NCBI RefSeq assembly: GCF_964355755.1
Contig: NC_092676.1
Coordinates: 7,112,288 to 7,176,287, forward strand
Reading direction: 5' to 3'
DNA: 64,000 nucleotides
Source: Antedon mediterranea
Lineage: Eukaryota > Echinodermata > Crinoidea > Comatulida > Antedonidae
Of this stretch, positions 23,445 through 33,732 are shown piece by piece. The stretch's first letter is position 1, and each line of letters begins with the position of its first letter. The translations under genes and the position numbers were made by a program. The notes beneath the pieces are model-generated. The model was not told the DNA's origin. It ran no database searches and was given only the letters and a program-made list of their open reading frames with translations.

Positions 23445-26400
23445 ATGAATGTATTTAGGAAACCAAATGAAAAAGGTTTGTTGAACGTTCTATTATTAAA
23501 ACTACTATTTATGATTTTCTATAGGCTACTAAAACTATTACAATAGTCTAATAGAGTTAGACTAGGCTATACTATTGTATTAATAAATAGTGCTAGGCCG
23601 CCTAGTGTAGCTAGGCTGAGTGTAGCAGCAGCAGTGGTTGACCGGCTAGGCTAGTCTGGCCCTAGCTAGCGGGTATCCTAGCTAGGCCTAGTCTAGCTAG
23701 GCCGAGATTAGCTAGACCCAGAGTAGCCGGTCAACCACAGCTGCTGCTGCTGCTACACTCAGCACAGCTGAGCAGCTACGTTTTTCCAGCAGCCAGTAGA
23801 GGCCGTGAGCCTAGACTTGACTGATACAGACAGTACTGTAGTTTAGTAGGCCCCTTTTGTCTTTCTTTCTCTAACTCGTAGCTGTAGTTATTCTTGCTAG
23901 GTCGCTTAATTAAATCATAAACTTAATTTATCCATCCCCTGGTCCTGCGTGTGCTGACTAAACTATAAAAGTATGATAATAATTAAATTATGCCTGGCCT
24001 ACCAGCCACAAGATGTTTTTTAATCATACTGTCAAATTATAGAAACAGTGCTCATATTCGGAACATGATCTTATAATCGCGTCGAGCATAGCTCATCGGC
24101 GAAGTTTCCATATTTTTAGTTGTATGAAAAATTCTTTGGCAGGATTCGAACCAGAATGTATCTGGTGGTTGAAAATCTGTCATAATACCAATATGGTCGC
24201 AGGTTTGAATCCCGCCAAAGACATTTTTTCATACTAAAAATATGGAACTTTCGCCGATGAGCTATGCTCGACGCGATTATAAGATAAGATTCTATAATTT
24301 AACAATATGATTTATATATAAATTACACAGTGCTATGCAACACAATTGATTTATATACAAGATGTTTTACTTTTAGTCTCATCATTGCCTCATCCTGCAT
24401 GTTAATGATTGGTGGTTCTCTTTTTACTCCCTATATATAGGCTAGCCTAATCATTTATCTACATACTAAATTAAGCCCTTGTCCAGTCCTAATAAATGTC
24501 AGTATTTATTAAACAGTATTTCTTAATACTTCAATTCAACAGAAATTATGCGAAAAAATGACAAAGCACTACGAAAAACACAAAGGGACCTGGAACGTGA
24601 CCGAGGAAAACTTGAAAGAGAAGAAAAAAAATTAGTAAGTACTCCATTATCATGATTGCTATTTGAAATTCATTCACACACATTCTCCGATGTCCCTCCT
24701 TCTTCCTTAAAACATAAACAATCTCTTGCTTTTACAAATTTTGTAAATTAATTAAAAAAACTTTTTTTTTGATTAGGAACTGGAAATACAAAGAGCAGCA
24801 AAAAGAGGAGACAAACAGGTTTGTTCCTTCTTTAGTTATCAAGATAAAATAAATGAAAACCTTGTTATAATTGCACCAAATTCACTATCAAACTTTATGA
24901 GACAAAAATATCACTACCATATCTGGGCATATCACTACCATATTTGGGCACATCATACTTTTTTTGTCAAACTAGTTTGATAGTGTAGAGACAGAGCTTA
25001 AAGCAATATATTTCGTCCCTGCCGCTATACGATTATATAATGAATGATAATATCATTCATTATATAATCGTATAATCGTATTTTATGCGCTAGTTTTATT
25101 TTTTGTAGTATTTTAAATCGACTTTTTAGGATTTTATATGTATATTTTGTATGGCTTTTTTTATTGTATTTTATATTTTATGTACTGTATCCATTTTATA
25201 TTTGTATGTACTGTACTTTTGAAAAGGCCAACAGAGTTTCCCCATGGGGATAATAAAGTTTTAATTGAATTGAATTGAATATTTATTTTAACTTTATCAT
25301 TGATTCTCTAAATTTCAGACATGTACAATTTTAGCAAAACAACTTGTAAATATGAGGAAAGCAAAAACAAGATCTTACGGAGCATCAGCAAAGGTATCAG
25401 CGGTAAAAACACAGGCTAAGGTGAGTTTTTCTTCTGCTAAATTTGATTTCCCCTTGACAATATTTGTTTAAATTGTTTAGTTAGAATATTTTATTATGAC
25501 AACTTAACTTTGTTTTACATTTCAGACAATGCAATCTACAAAGACACTTGCCACAGCAATGGGAAACACAACTAAGGTAAAGAATTAATTTTTGAGATAG
25601 TAAAAAGTGCTTAAAGTGAAAAAGACTAGGATAAGAAGATAAATATTTGCTTAGGTTATTTTAGAAAAAAAAAAGTTAAGATAATTGTCTTTGATAAATC
25701 CAGCCACACGTGTTCTCTTGAAATCTTTTGTGGTGATAGAAACAGAAGTTAATATTTCAGATAATGGAGCCAATAAGTACAGATTTATGAATTTTATTAT
25801 TATTTTATTTATTTATACTGGCCTCTTCAGTAAAAGCCTGACCTCCCAGATGGCCCAGTTATGATCAGTGGCTGTGATGGATAGAAGTATATATAGTTAA
25901 GTTATTATAGAGAAGTTAATTATCATGATTACTTTTGTTTTATTTTAGGCAATGGGTGCAATGAATAAACAAATATCACCTCAACAGATAGCCCAGACAA
26001 TGCAGAACTTTGAGAAAGAGTCAACCAAGATGGCTATGACAGAGGAATTAAGTATGTACAATTGTACTGGTGTTGCCAGCCGTGGTCTTATTTGCATACG
26101 TAACAAGTAACAAACTCTTGTCTTGTTCGGGTTACTATGTTGCGTTGCGGATTGAAAAAAAATAAATATCAGTAAAATTATCTTTTTTCACAATGATCAC
26201 CTATAATTCAAGTTTATTTATTTATTCTTTGGGTGATCTCTTCAGTCAAAAACTATTCTCCCAGAGGGCTGTATGATGAGTAAGTTGTGTGAACTAGGAT
26301 GTTGAAAGATGTACTAGGCTGATGAGCCAGATATGTACACTGGACCTTATACAAGAAGACTCTTTCTACCACCAGAACCATGTAAAGAGTGATGCAGGCC

Positions 26401-27488
26401 TTGTCTTTTGAAAATTGCACTCCTCAATCAGGGATGCTCTAGATGTGCTGTATTTTGGTGTGTTGAAGTTTACCAAATTTAAGCATGTTGTAAATCACAC
26501 TCCTCAAGGGAAGTTTAGGAGTGTGTTAAGTGGGTGATCGCACTTGCTCGCCTTAAAAGACAAGGCCTGTGATGTTATGGCTACGTACAGTATTATGGTT
26601 CCACTGTCTTACTGCTTGGCCACTCACTCATTTTTTTTAAAACATAAATAACAACCCGACATAAAAGATGTATTTATTTTTGTTTTTTAAGTGGATGATA
26701 CTTTAGAAGATCTTCTTACGGAATCTGGAGATGAGGAAGAACAGGAGGCAATTGTAAATAGAGTTTTGGATGAAATTGGCATTGAAGTTTCTGGCAAGGT
26801 AGGATTGAAAGTGTTGATCAAGTTCAAATCATAAATAGTCACTTTTCTATTTGCTGTATTCATCAATCACATTTCTTAAATGAGATATTTCTCATTTTTT
26901 GAGTCAATACATATTTAAGGATTTTACTTAAGTGGTATGCACATAGATGTGATAGATAGATGATAAATGTTTGAATACTGACACTCTTTGACGGCCTCAA
27001 TGTTTTTGAATTTTTTATTTTAAATACTGTATTAAATACAAAATTTGGAACCGATGTATTGTCCACCTGAAAAAACTGTAAAATAACCTATCGTAATTTG
27101 ACTTCACCCGATTTTATTAATCTTAATTTTTTATGTTTTTGGTGGACAGTACATCAAAAAATTTGGATTTAGGAAAAGTTTTCGTTTTTAGGGCATCTGA
27201 TGTCAGTTGACTGTATTCATACTACTGTACAAAATATTACAAGACGTAATAATCAATGTATAGTAAAACTCAAATGGCTTCGTCATTGCCTGAATATCTG
27301 TCATTAATTCTGTTAGAATTCTATTTTTTATCGATTTTAATTAATTAAAAATAATTTAATTTTATGTTTTCTTGCAGCTTGCAGAGGCACCATCAGCTCA
27401 TAAAGGATCATTGGCCGATAGTAATGCAGCCAAGGATGCAGAATTAGAGGCAAAGCTAGCAAAATTATTACAAGTGAATGATGATTAG
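23445..27488 (+). CDS. CHMP2B: CHMP2B, charged multivesicular body protein 2B (canonical copy)
   Basis: Eight exons join in frame: 23445-23475, 24543-24634, 24777-24818, 25319-25420, 25526-25576, 25949-26051, 26692-26798, 27378-27488 (639 nt, 212 aa; human CHMP2B is 213 aa). Matches the family throughout: EIMRKNDKALRKTQRDLERD (helix 1), KLEREEKKLELEIQRAAKRG, TCTILAKQLVNMRKAKTRSY, AMGAMNKQISPQQIAQTMQN, MTEELMDDTLEDLLTESGDE, IVNRVLDEIGIEVSGKLAEA. The C-terminus AELEAKLAKLLQ fits the MIT-interacting motif that binds Vps4. It is an ESCRT-III subunit that polymerises on endosomal membranes for multivesicular body sorting, cytokinesis and membrane repair. A polyA signal AATAAA is at 27582-27587. 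This copy keeps all family features and is presumably the parent of the three copies upstream. Confidence 0.95.
23616..23762. repeat. Palindromic segment in CHMP2B intron 1
   Basis: CTGAGTGTAGCAGCAGCAG and TGGTTGACCGGCT at the left return inverted as AGCCGGTCAACCA and CTGCTGCTGCTACACTCAG at the right. The loop is made of repeated GCTAGGCC words. Confidence 0.75.
24070..24283. repeat. Long foldback element with tRNA-like arm tips
   Basis: The left arm (24070-24152) starts CTTATAATCGCGTCGAGCAT and the right arm (24201-24283) is its near-perfect complement. The inner ends read GGCAGGATTCGAACC and GGTTTGAATCCCGCC, which look like T-arm / B-box sequence of a tRNA. Confidence 0.75.
24889..25002. 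repeat. MITE family A copy (CHMP2B intron 3)
   Basis: Both ends are present (CACTATCAAACTTTATG; AGTTTGATAGTGTAGAGACA) with an internal duplication of CATATCACTACCATAT. See 42360. Confidence 0.7.
25120..25279 (+). mobile_element. 3' end of a non-LTR retroelement
   Basis: TTTCCCCATGGGGATAATAA followed by AGTTTTAATTGAATTGAATT, a typical 3' UTR with a short tandem tail. No open frame remains. Confidence 0.45.
26395..26569. repeat. MITE with CAGGCCTTGTCTTTT ends (CHMP2B intron 6)
   Basis: Starts CAGGCCTTGTCTTTTGAAAA and ends CTTAAAAGACAAGGCCTG, an inverted repeat of 15 bp. Confidence 0.65.
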
Positions 27489-27740
27489 TGCACATATTTT
27501 TGTTTTGGATGTGAAACAGAAAGAAAAAGAGATTAAGGACTATGGCAAGACAAAGGATTCTACTGTAGTTGATAACTTGCCAATAAAAAAAATGCATATT
27601 TCTATTTCTGCTGGGTAGCTTCTTTAGTACAGAGACTGTTCTCCTAGCAGAGGGCCAAGTATGACTCACAAAACATTACAATGCATAAAATTAACAAGGA
27701 TAAAAACACTACAATTTTTCTCTATCACCTTCCTCAAACC

Positions 27741-27868
27741 TCTCTGCCTACACTATCACACTTATGTGACAAAAAATGTTATGTGCCCAAATATGAACAT
27801 GATGATGTCATATCACTACCATATTTAAGCATATCACTGCCTAGTTTGATAGTGTAGACAGACTTTTA
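27741..27868. repeat. MITE family A copy
   Basis: Left end CTCTGCCTACACTATCA; right end TAGTTTGATAGTGTAGACAG. See 42360. Confidence 0.7.
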
Positions 27869-28203
27869 AAATAGTTCCTCAACACAGTAAACTTTATTTA
27901 TAGATTTAGTTTGAAAAGCAAGGGTATATGCCATCCTGTGATTAGTGACATTTATTTCGTTGGATGTGCTTTAAATGATAATTTTTAGTAAATATATATT
28001 AAGCTCTAAACACAAAACATGTTTGTATAAATGAAACTATAAATAATAATTTTGTATTTCTATGTACAGGTATATATAATTATAGTTCAAATTTTAGTTA
28101 ATTATCAAATATATAGATGTAAATAAATAGTTTGTTTAATTGAATATATTATAACACTGCTACTGTACCTTACCCAAAACGCCATACTTGAATATGTCTT
28201 GTT

Positions 28204-28320
28204 CAGTGGTGTAACGTAGAGACCTTAGGCCCATCCATGGTTTAGGAACCCTAAGGCACCCCAATAAGCTCCAGCGCCCCTGGGTTTAGCCAATGAGCGC
28301 TCATAGCCGTTACGCCACTG
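28204..28320. repeat. Complete 117-bp hAT-type MITE
   Basis: Starts CAGTGGTGTAACG and ends CGTTACGCCACTG. It is flanked by a perfect 8-bp direct repeat GTCTTGTT (28196-28203 and 28321-28328), the target-duplication size of hAT transposons. Confidence 0.88.
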
Positions 28321-29049
28321 GTCTTGTTAAGTTATGGTTTAATATATAGAAGGATCTATGAAAGTATTCACCTGGACTCATCAAGATGTCAAGTTTAACA
28401 CTCACCCACACATGACCACTAGTAAAAATATTGTTAACATACCAGATATTTCAAGAAATTGAATTCATAACTTTTTTTTAAATAAAAGTTCAAAATTTGT
28501 ACAGTATTTTTTTTTATTTCTATCTTTTTTTACAATCATAATTTTAATAGTCTAACATCTCATTTGATTTCTATATAAATATATATAATACATTTTTCTT
28601 CCAACACGTTAAAACATACATGTACATGTATTAATAAATAGTATTTAATTTTCACAAAGTATAATAATTAATGATATCTGCTAAAACATCATCCGATAAC
28701 GTATTGCTCAGAAACTCTTGATTGGGTTCAAACATTCAACTATCTGGCAACGTGGTTAAAAAAAACATAGAGGGCCGGCTCCGGAGATTGTTTTAGTAAG
28801 TAAACCCTGTTGATTCGGATGTTATGCTTAAAAACTATTTTTTTCTCAGTATATGAATGAATAGAATACACAATAATATTGTCAGGTAATATTTCTATCT
28901 CATTTTTTTCAAAATCTTAAATTGTAACTTATAATAGGGATCGAATGTCCGTTTTTAATGCGCAAAAAGGGCTAGGGCCTAGGCCTAGTAGGCCTCTAGC
29001 TAGGCCCTATATATGGATTCCCGGCCCTATCTATATATAGGCTAGGCTA

Positions 29050-29148
29050 GTAGTAGTAGTACTGGGGTAGGCCTAGGCTATACAGTAGTAGGCCTATAGT
29101 ATAGGCCTACTACTGTATAGCCTAGGCCTACCCCACTACTACTACTAG
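29050..29148. repeat. Near-perfect palindrome with about 48-bp arms
   Basis: TGGGGTAGGCCTAGGCTATA and CAGTAGTAGGCCTATA return inverted immediately around a single G at 29099. It is embedded in a cluster of GCTAGGCC/TAGGCCTA words from about 28970 to 29420. Confidence 0.85.
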
Positions 29149-30278
29149 GCCTCTCGCTAGCTAGGTCTAGGCTAGCCTACTAGACCAGGCAGATCCATCT
29201 TTCTTACATGCATAAACAAAAGGTGAGGCTGGCTGGCCGGACAGGGCAGGGCCCTGCTAGCCTGGCCTACTGTGGTAGACATTTTTCTTTTCTGTCTAGG
29301 CCTACTGTATAGGCCTAGTTTTGAAACTTATTTATATAGTCCTAGGCTTATGAGTATAAAATGCACGTGTAAGTTTATAGCCCTACTCCTTCCTGAATCC
29401 TAGCTAGGGCTAGCTAGGCCCTATATTAAATTAAAAAAGCAACAAGATAATATAAAATAAACAAATTGTATTAAAAAGAGAAGATACCCAGCCATCAGGA
29501 GGAGGCAACACGTTGCACACCTCGATTTTTAATTGATTTTTTTTTTCATTTAAGTTTAATAATATTATAATTAATTAATAAAGACGCCTTATTGTTTAGA
29601 TTTAGTATTTTATTATATTTTTTAATAGTTTACTCAGTAAGAAAAAAGAAATTTACTATTTTATAATTTTTAGAATAAATGGGATCCCTTAATTGTACAA
29701 CAATTAAATCAAAAATATATCTCAGCCAGCTGTACCAGTTTTAATCAAAATCAATAGAGAATATTGATCTTGCAGTATGGCAGTTCATGCTGTATATTAC
29801 ACAGGTTCACTGTAATTAATAATCCTATCTGTACAGTAACTGTCTGTGATTACACTTAAACAGAACAGTGATATTCTTTACCAATAGATAACGAAATGTA
29901 TGCATAAAATTAAACCAAAAAATAACAATTGCATTGATTAAACTACTGTATAAGCATTGTATTATCAAATGGTGATGTGATTGTTTTAATTCATCAATCT
30001 AATATGTCGTTGATCCATAATCAATCATCATTCTCAAAACTTGTTGATAAACTGTTAAATTTACATTTCAACAATAGTTTCTGGAATTTGAGTTGTTATT
30101 GTTTTCACACCAAGATACAGTTGCAGCTATAATTGCAGCCTGAAAATAATGTACAGAAAAATACAGCACAATTTTATAGTACGTATACGTCTGTCAAAAT
30201 CTTCCAGATGCCTCTCAATTTAATCACACCAAAAAACTATTGCTTTTTGGCTCCAGTTTCTCTCGAGCTTTCCCAATT

Positions 30279-30939
30279 TATCCGTAAAAGCTCTGTCTAC
30301 TGTACACTATCAAACTAGTTTGACAAAAAAGTGCAATAAGATAAGATAAGATAAGATAACTTTTAATTTATTGATCCTCAAAAAGGAAATTCATTGCTCG
30401 TCATAATAACAAAGAAAACACTATAAAAACAAATATAGCATAAAACCATTCATATAAAAACATATAAAAAATTACAATATATAATTATCTTCTTGACTTC
30501 CTGTTGTACTGGATGATACCGGAGAGAATAAAGGATTTAGCAAATCGATTTGTTTTCACACTAAGGAGCCTCAATCTACCACTTGGATTAAGTTGGTCTA
30601 TGATCACTTTGTGGAGAGGATGAGAGGCATCCGACTCAATGCGTTCGAAATCTTTCTGGAGGTGTTCTAGGTGCACATCGGTAAAGGAAGGCAGTTCCAG
30701 ACCAATCATTTTACCAGCCCGACGGATGAAAGTTTCAAGGCGTCCTTTATTCCCTCCGGTAACATTACCAGCCCAACAGGAGAGGCAATACGTCCAAACA
30801 CTACATATAACGGATCTATAGAACGAAAGTAACATCAAATTAATGTGCCCAAATATGGTAGTGATGTGACGTCATCATGTCCATATAAGGGCACATCATT
30901 TTTTTGTTTATATGAAGTTTGATAGTGTAGACAGAGCTT
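30279..30939. repeat. MITE family A copy split by a retrotransposon insertion
   Basis: The left half (30287-30334) runs AAGCTCTGTCTACTGTACAC to GACAAAAAAGTGCAA. The right half (30840-30939) resumes AATGTGCCCAAATATGGTAG and ends TTTGATAGTGTAGACAGAGC. The insert between them is the non-LTR fragment. Confidence 0.8.
30335..30839 (-). mobile_element. 5'-truncated non-LTR retrotransposon with reverse transcriptase C-terminus
   Basis: On the minus strand an open frame (30838-30485, 117 aa) reads LSFYRSVICSVWTYCLSCWA, ETFIRRAGKMIGLELPS, and SGRLRLLSVKTNRFAKSFIL, the C-terminal block of reverse transcriptases of non-LTR elements. The 3' UTR contains TTTTTGAGGATCAATAAATT and ends in a (TTATC)n tail at 30335-30361. 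The 5' part is absent, as expected of target-primed insertion. Its frame is intact to the stop, so it is fairly young. Confidence 0.85.
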
Positions 30940-31944
30940 GTCTCCAGTTAGCAACAGATAAGAAGAGAGATACTGTACGTTTCAAATCGAAAAGTTTTTA
31001 TAAGTAGCTACATTTTTATTGTATGCCAGTACACTACTTCAAACATTTTTTTTTTTTTTCTTTTTTCAGTGATTAATAAAATAATAATAATATCTATTTC
31101 ACTTTGTCGTTTGCGACAGACGTCTGCCTACCGCTACTACAGTACTAACTACTACATCATTTTAATATTCTTTATTTACGTTTTCATGTAAATGTTTACT
31201 AACATATAATAACAAACATAGACAGCCTACAATAAGATAACATCATGTTGTTTATAATCAATTATTCATAAATTAAAGTACAACTGTCTTGACATTTTCA
31301 ATGAAGTGCTCAGGCAAAAATTATATGGACACATTTTATGTTCAAATTAATTGGTCTTTCAGTATTCATTAATTACTAGAATAGAATAATTATCCCCATG
31401 GGAGAAGATTTCCAGAAAACCATGTCTCCCAGAGCCTCAAGCGATTCTTACGAAATCGTTATTATCTAATTAATTACATACAATGCGAGTGAGTGTACTG
31501 AGTGAAAACAATTTCATCTGGTAATGTTAATATACTGAATAGTAATATATTACTGTATACAGTAAACTCTGGTATCATCCCAAACCCCTAGAACACAAAA
31601 TTGGGCCGACTTTGCGGGGTTGGAAACAATACCCAGGGAAAGCGCGATTCAGGAAAAAAAAAGTGATTGGTAGGCCTACAGTGTAAGCATTTCTTGTAAA
31701 AACTCATCTGAACTGGCTAGAGAGAGGCCTACATCTACTGTAGGTAGACCAAAAGTCAATACTGGGACTAAACCTAGGTATATGCTTGCTTTATGTAGGG
31801 TGAGGGATTAGAACAGAAGTGGGATTATAGTATACCAAAGGATATACAGTAATTGAATAGTAACTGTAATATACAGTACATGCTCACTGTATCACATTCA
31901 CATACCATTGGGAATTTCCCACACAAGTAGAAATAGTAACAACT

Positions 31945-32261
31945 GTTGGGTCCATTGTATGGGCGGCCATTAGGGCCAAAATAGAAAAACGTTGCCGTAC
32001 GAACAATTCCGCTCCGGTAAGCCAAAAATGGCGTTAAAGACATAATTCCTCGATTGACAAACAAATATTGCTGTACGGACACACACATTTCCGTATGAAC
32101 ACATTGGTGAAAGAACAAATTGCCGTACTGTTTGGTTAATTTGACGTATGGTTAAATTGTCGGAAGGACAAGATTTGGTGTAAGGACAAAAATTGGCATA
32201 AGGACAACATTGCCGTTTGTCTATTTTGGCCCTAATGGCCGCCCATACTATTGTACCCAAC
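31945..32261. repeat. 317-bp foldback transposon remnant with about 40-bp inverted ends
   Basis: Left arm GTTGGGTCCATTGTATGGGC plus GGCCATTAGGGCCAAAATAG; the right arm is its complement with a few changes. The interior holds degenerate repeats of a GCCGTACGGAC / AAGGACAAA kind. Confidence 0.8.
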
Positions 32262-33429
32262 ATCACAGAAGGGATAGATACACTACATGCAAATAATGAG
32301 TACTGTGTACTGACTGTGCTTGGGAGATGCTTTATCCAAAAGTTAAGGGTGATAAATAAAGTGAAAAATAAAGCTTCTTAGTCTCATTTTATTTGCTGGT
32401 GCCATTAAATACTGTTTGTACTGACATATGGTGTTATGCTTGAGTGATTTCCTTTTTTTTTTAACATTTGTACTGTATACAGTACAACTTTATATTGGTG
32501 TGTGTTTGTCCATATTATTATCATTTAGAAATTTGATGGATTTTTATTAAGGAAATATATTTTAATTTAATATTGAAAACGTTAATGTTTGCCATACGTA
32601 ATAGTACAAAACATTATTTGTTTAACCGAGTATACATACAATGGTGGATATGTGTGTATAGCCAACCACACTGTACAGTATGTATTATTAATGATTATAC
32701 TTGGTGGTGATTGTTCTGTTCTCATTCCAACAATGTCGATTAATATGGTAAACAAAGCCCATGACATTCTTGATAAATTCTACAAATCATATCTTAAGAA
32801 AGCATGGGCCTTTAGACAACGTATAAAGTCTAACATTATCGAATGATTTTTTTGTTTATATTGTATGTACTGTAATTTGGTTTAGTTATCTTACTTTGTT
32901 CTTTTTCTTTTTTTTATATATCAATTCTGTTTACAGTCATCAAATAATTCACCACATCTGAAATAATTTAATCTATGCTTTCCTGTTTATTGATGTCCCT
33001 AATTTGGGTTCCTATTGTTCCTTATCATTTTCGCTGGGTGTATCAAGAGTGTGTATATCTTAACATAGATTCTAAGTACTGTATATTCCTTTGTTCATAC
33101 TGTATACTAATTGATGCTAATTTAGTGTCCAAGCTTATGTATGTGTGTTGCATTTAATTGGTATTAGTATTACAGTTTATTTTTAATTTGGTTTTATCGA
33201 ACTTCTGTTTTATCTGAGTATTATCTGTTTTAATCTAGTCTATCTTCATTTTTATACTCATATATTTTTATATTGTATGTTTAATTGTTTTAAGGATGCA
33301 CCATTATTATGTGTGCCGCTGTTCAAAAAGCGTTTTCCAAATAAATTATATATTATATATATTATATATTCAGAAGGAGTCTAAGTACAATAGCCAATCC
33401 ATGAGGCTCTTTATTTGACTCACAAATAC

Positions 33430-33588
33430 GCTCCAGCTCTATCTACACTGTCAAACTACAGTAGTTTGACAAAAAAAGTGTGATATGCCCAAATATGGTA
33501 GTGATGACATCATCGTGTCCAGTCAGTAAATGGACACATCACATACTGTATTTCACATGAAGCTTAATAATGTACTGTAGATGGAACG
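33430..33588. repeat. MITE family A copy just upstream of DOP1
   Basis: Left end AGCTCTATCTACACTGTCAA; centre GTGATATGCCCAAATATGGT; right end decayed (AAGCTTAATAATGTACTG). See 42360. Confidence 0.65.
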
Positions 33589-33637
33589 TAAGAGCAGAAA
33601 TGTTTACAAACTTTTTAATGTTTTTTTTTCTGTTTAG

Positions 33638-33732
33638 GTATTTCAATCAAACTTTTATGAACTGATAGTACTGTAGCCTAGCGATGTTGGCAAATTGTAA
33701 CTTCACACCCGACTCTGCACATAACTGACAAA
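33638..33732 (+). other. 5' UTR part of DOP1 exon carrying the start codon
   Basis: A pyrimidine tract and TAG acceptor at 33637 precede this non-coding stretch, so at least one untranslated exon lies upstream. The coding sequence begins at 33733. Confidence 0.55.

Larger units (their letters stand above)
27489..33637. other. Gene-poor region between CHMP2B and DOP1
   Basis: Apart from the elements listed separately I see no gene with splice-consistent exons. An open segment at 32731-32846 (INMVNKAHDILDKFYKSYLK, then KAWAFRQRIKSNIIE-stop) followed by AATAAA at about 33340 may be the 3' end of an old retroelement or a lost gene; I cannot identify it. An upstream non-coding exon of DOP1 should lie somewhere in or left of this region. 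Confidence 0.4.

Noticed and set aside
30335-30361. GATAA repeats as a cluster of GATA-factor sites
   Set aside because: They form the 3' tail of the inserted non-LTR element.
31825-32266. Two overlapping minus-strand frames of 97 and 98 codons
   Set aside because: They read through the foldback element at 31945-32261; the repeats inside give the apparent openness.
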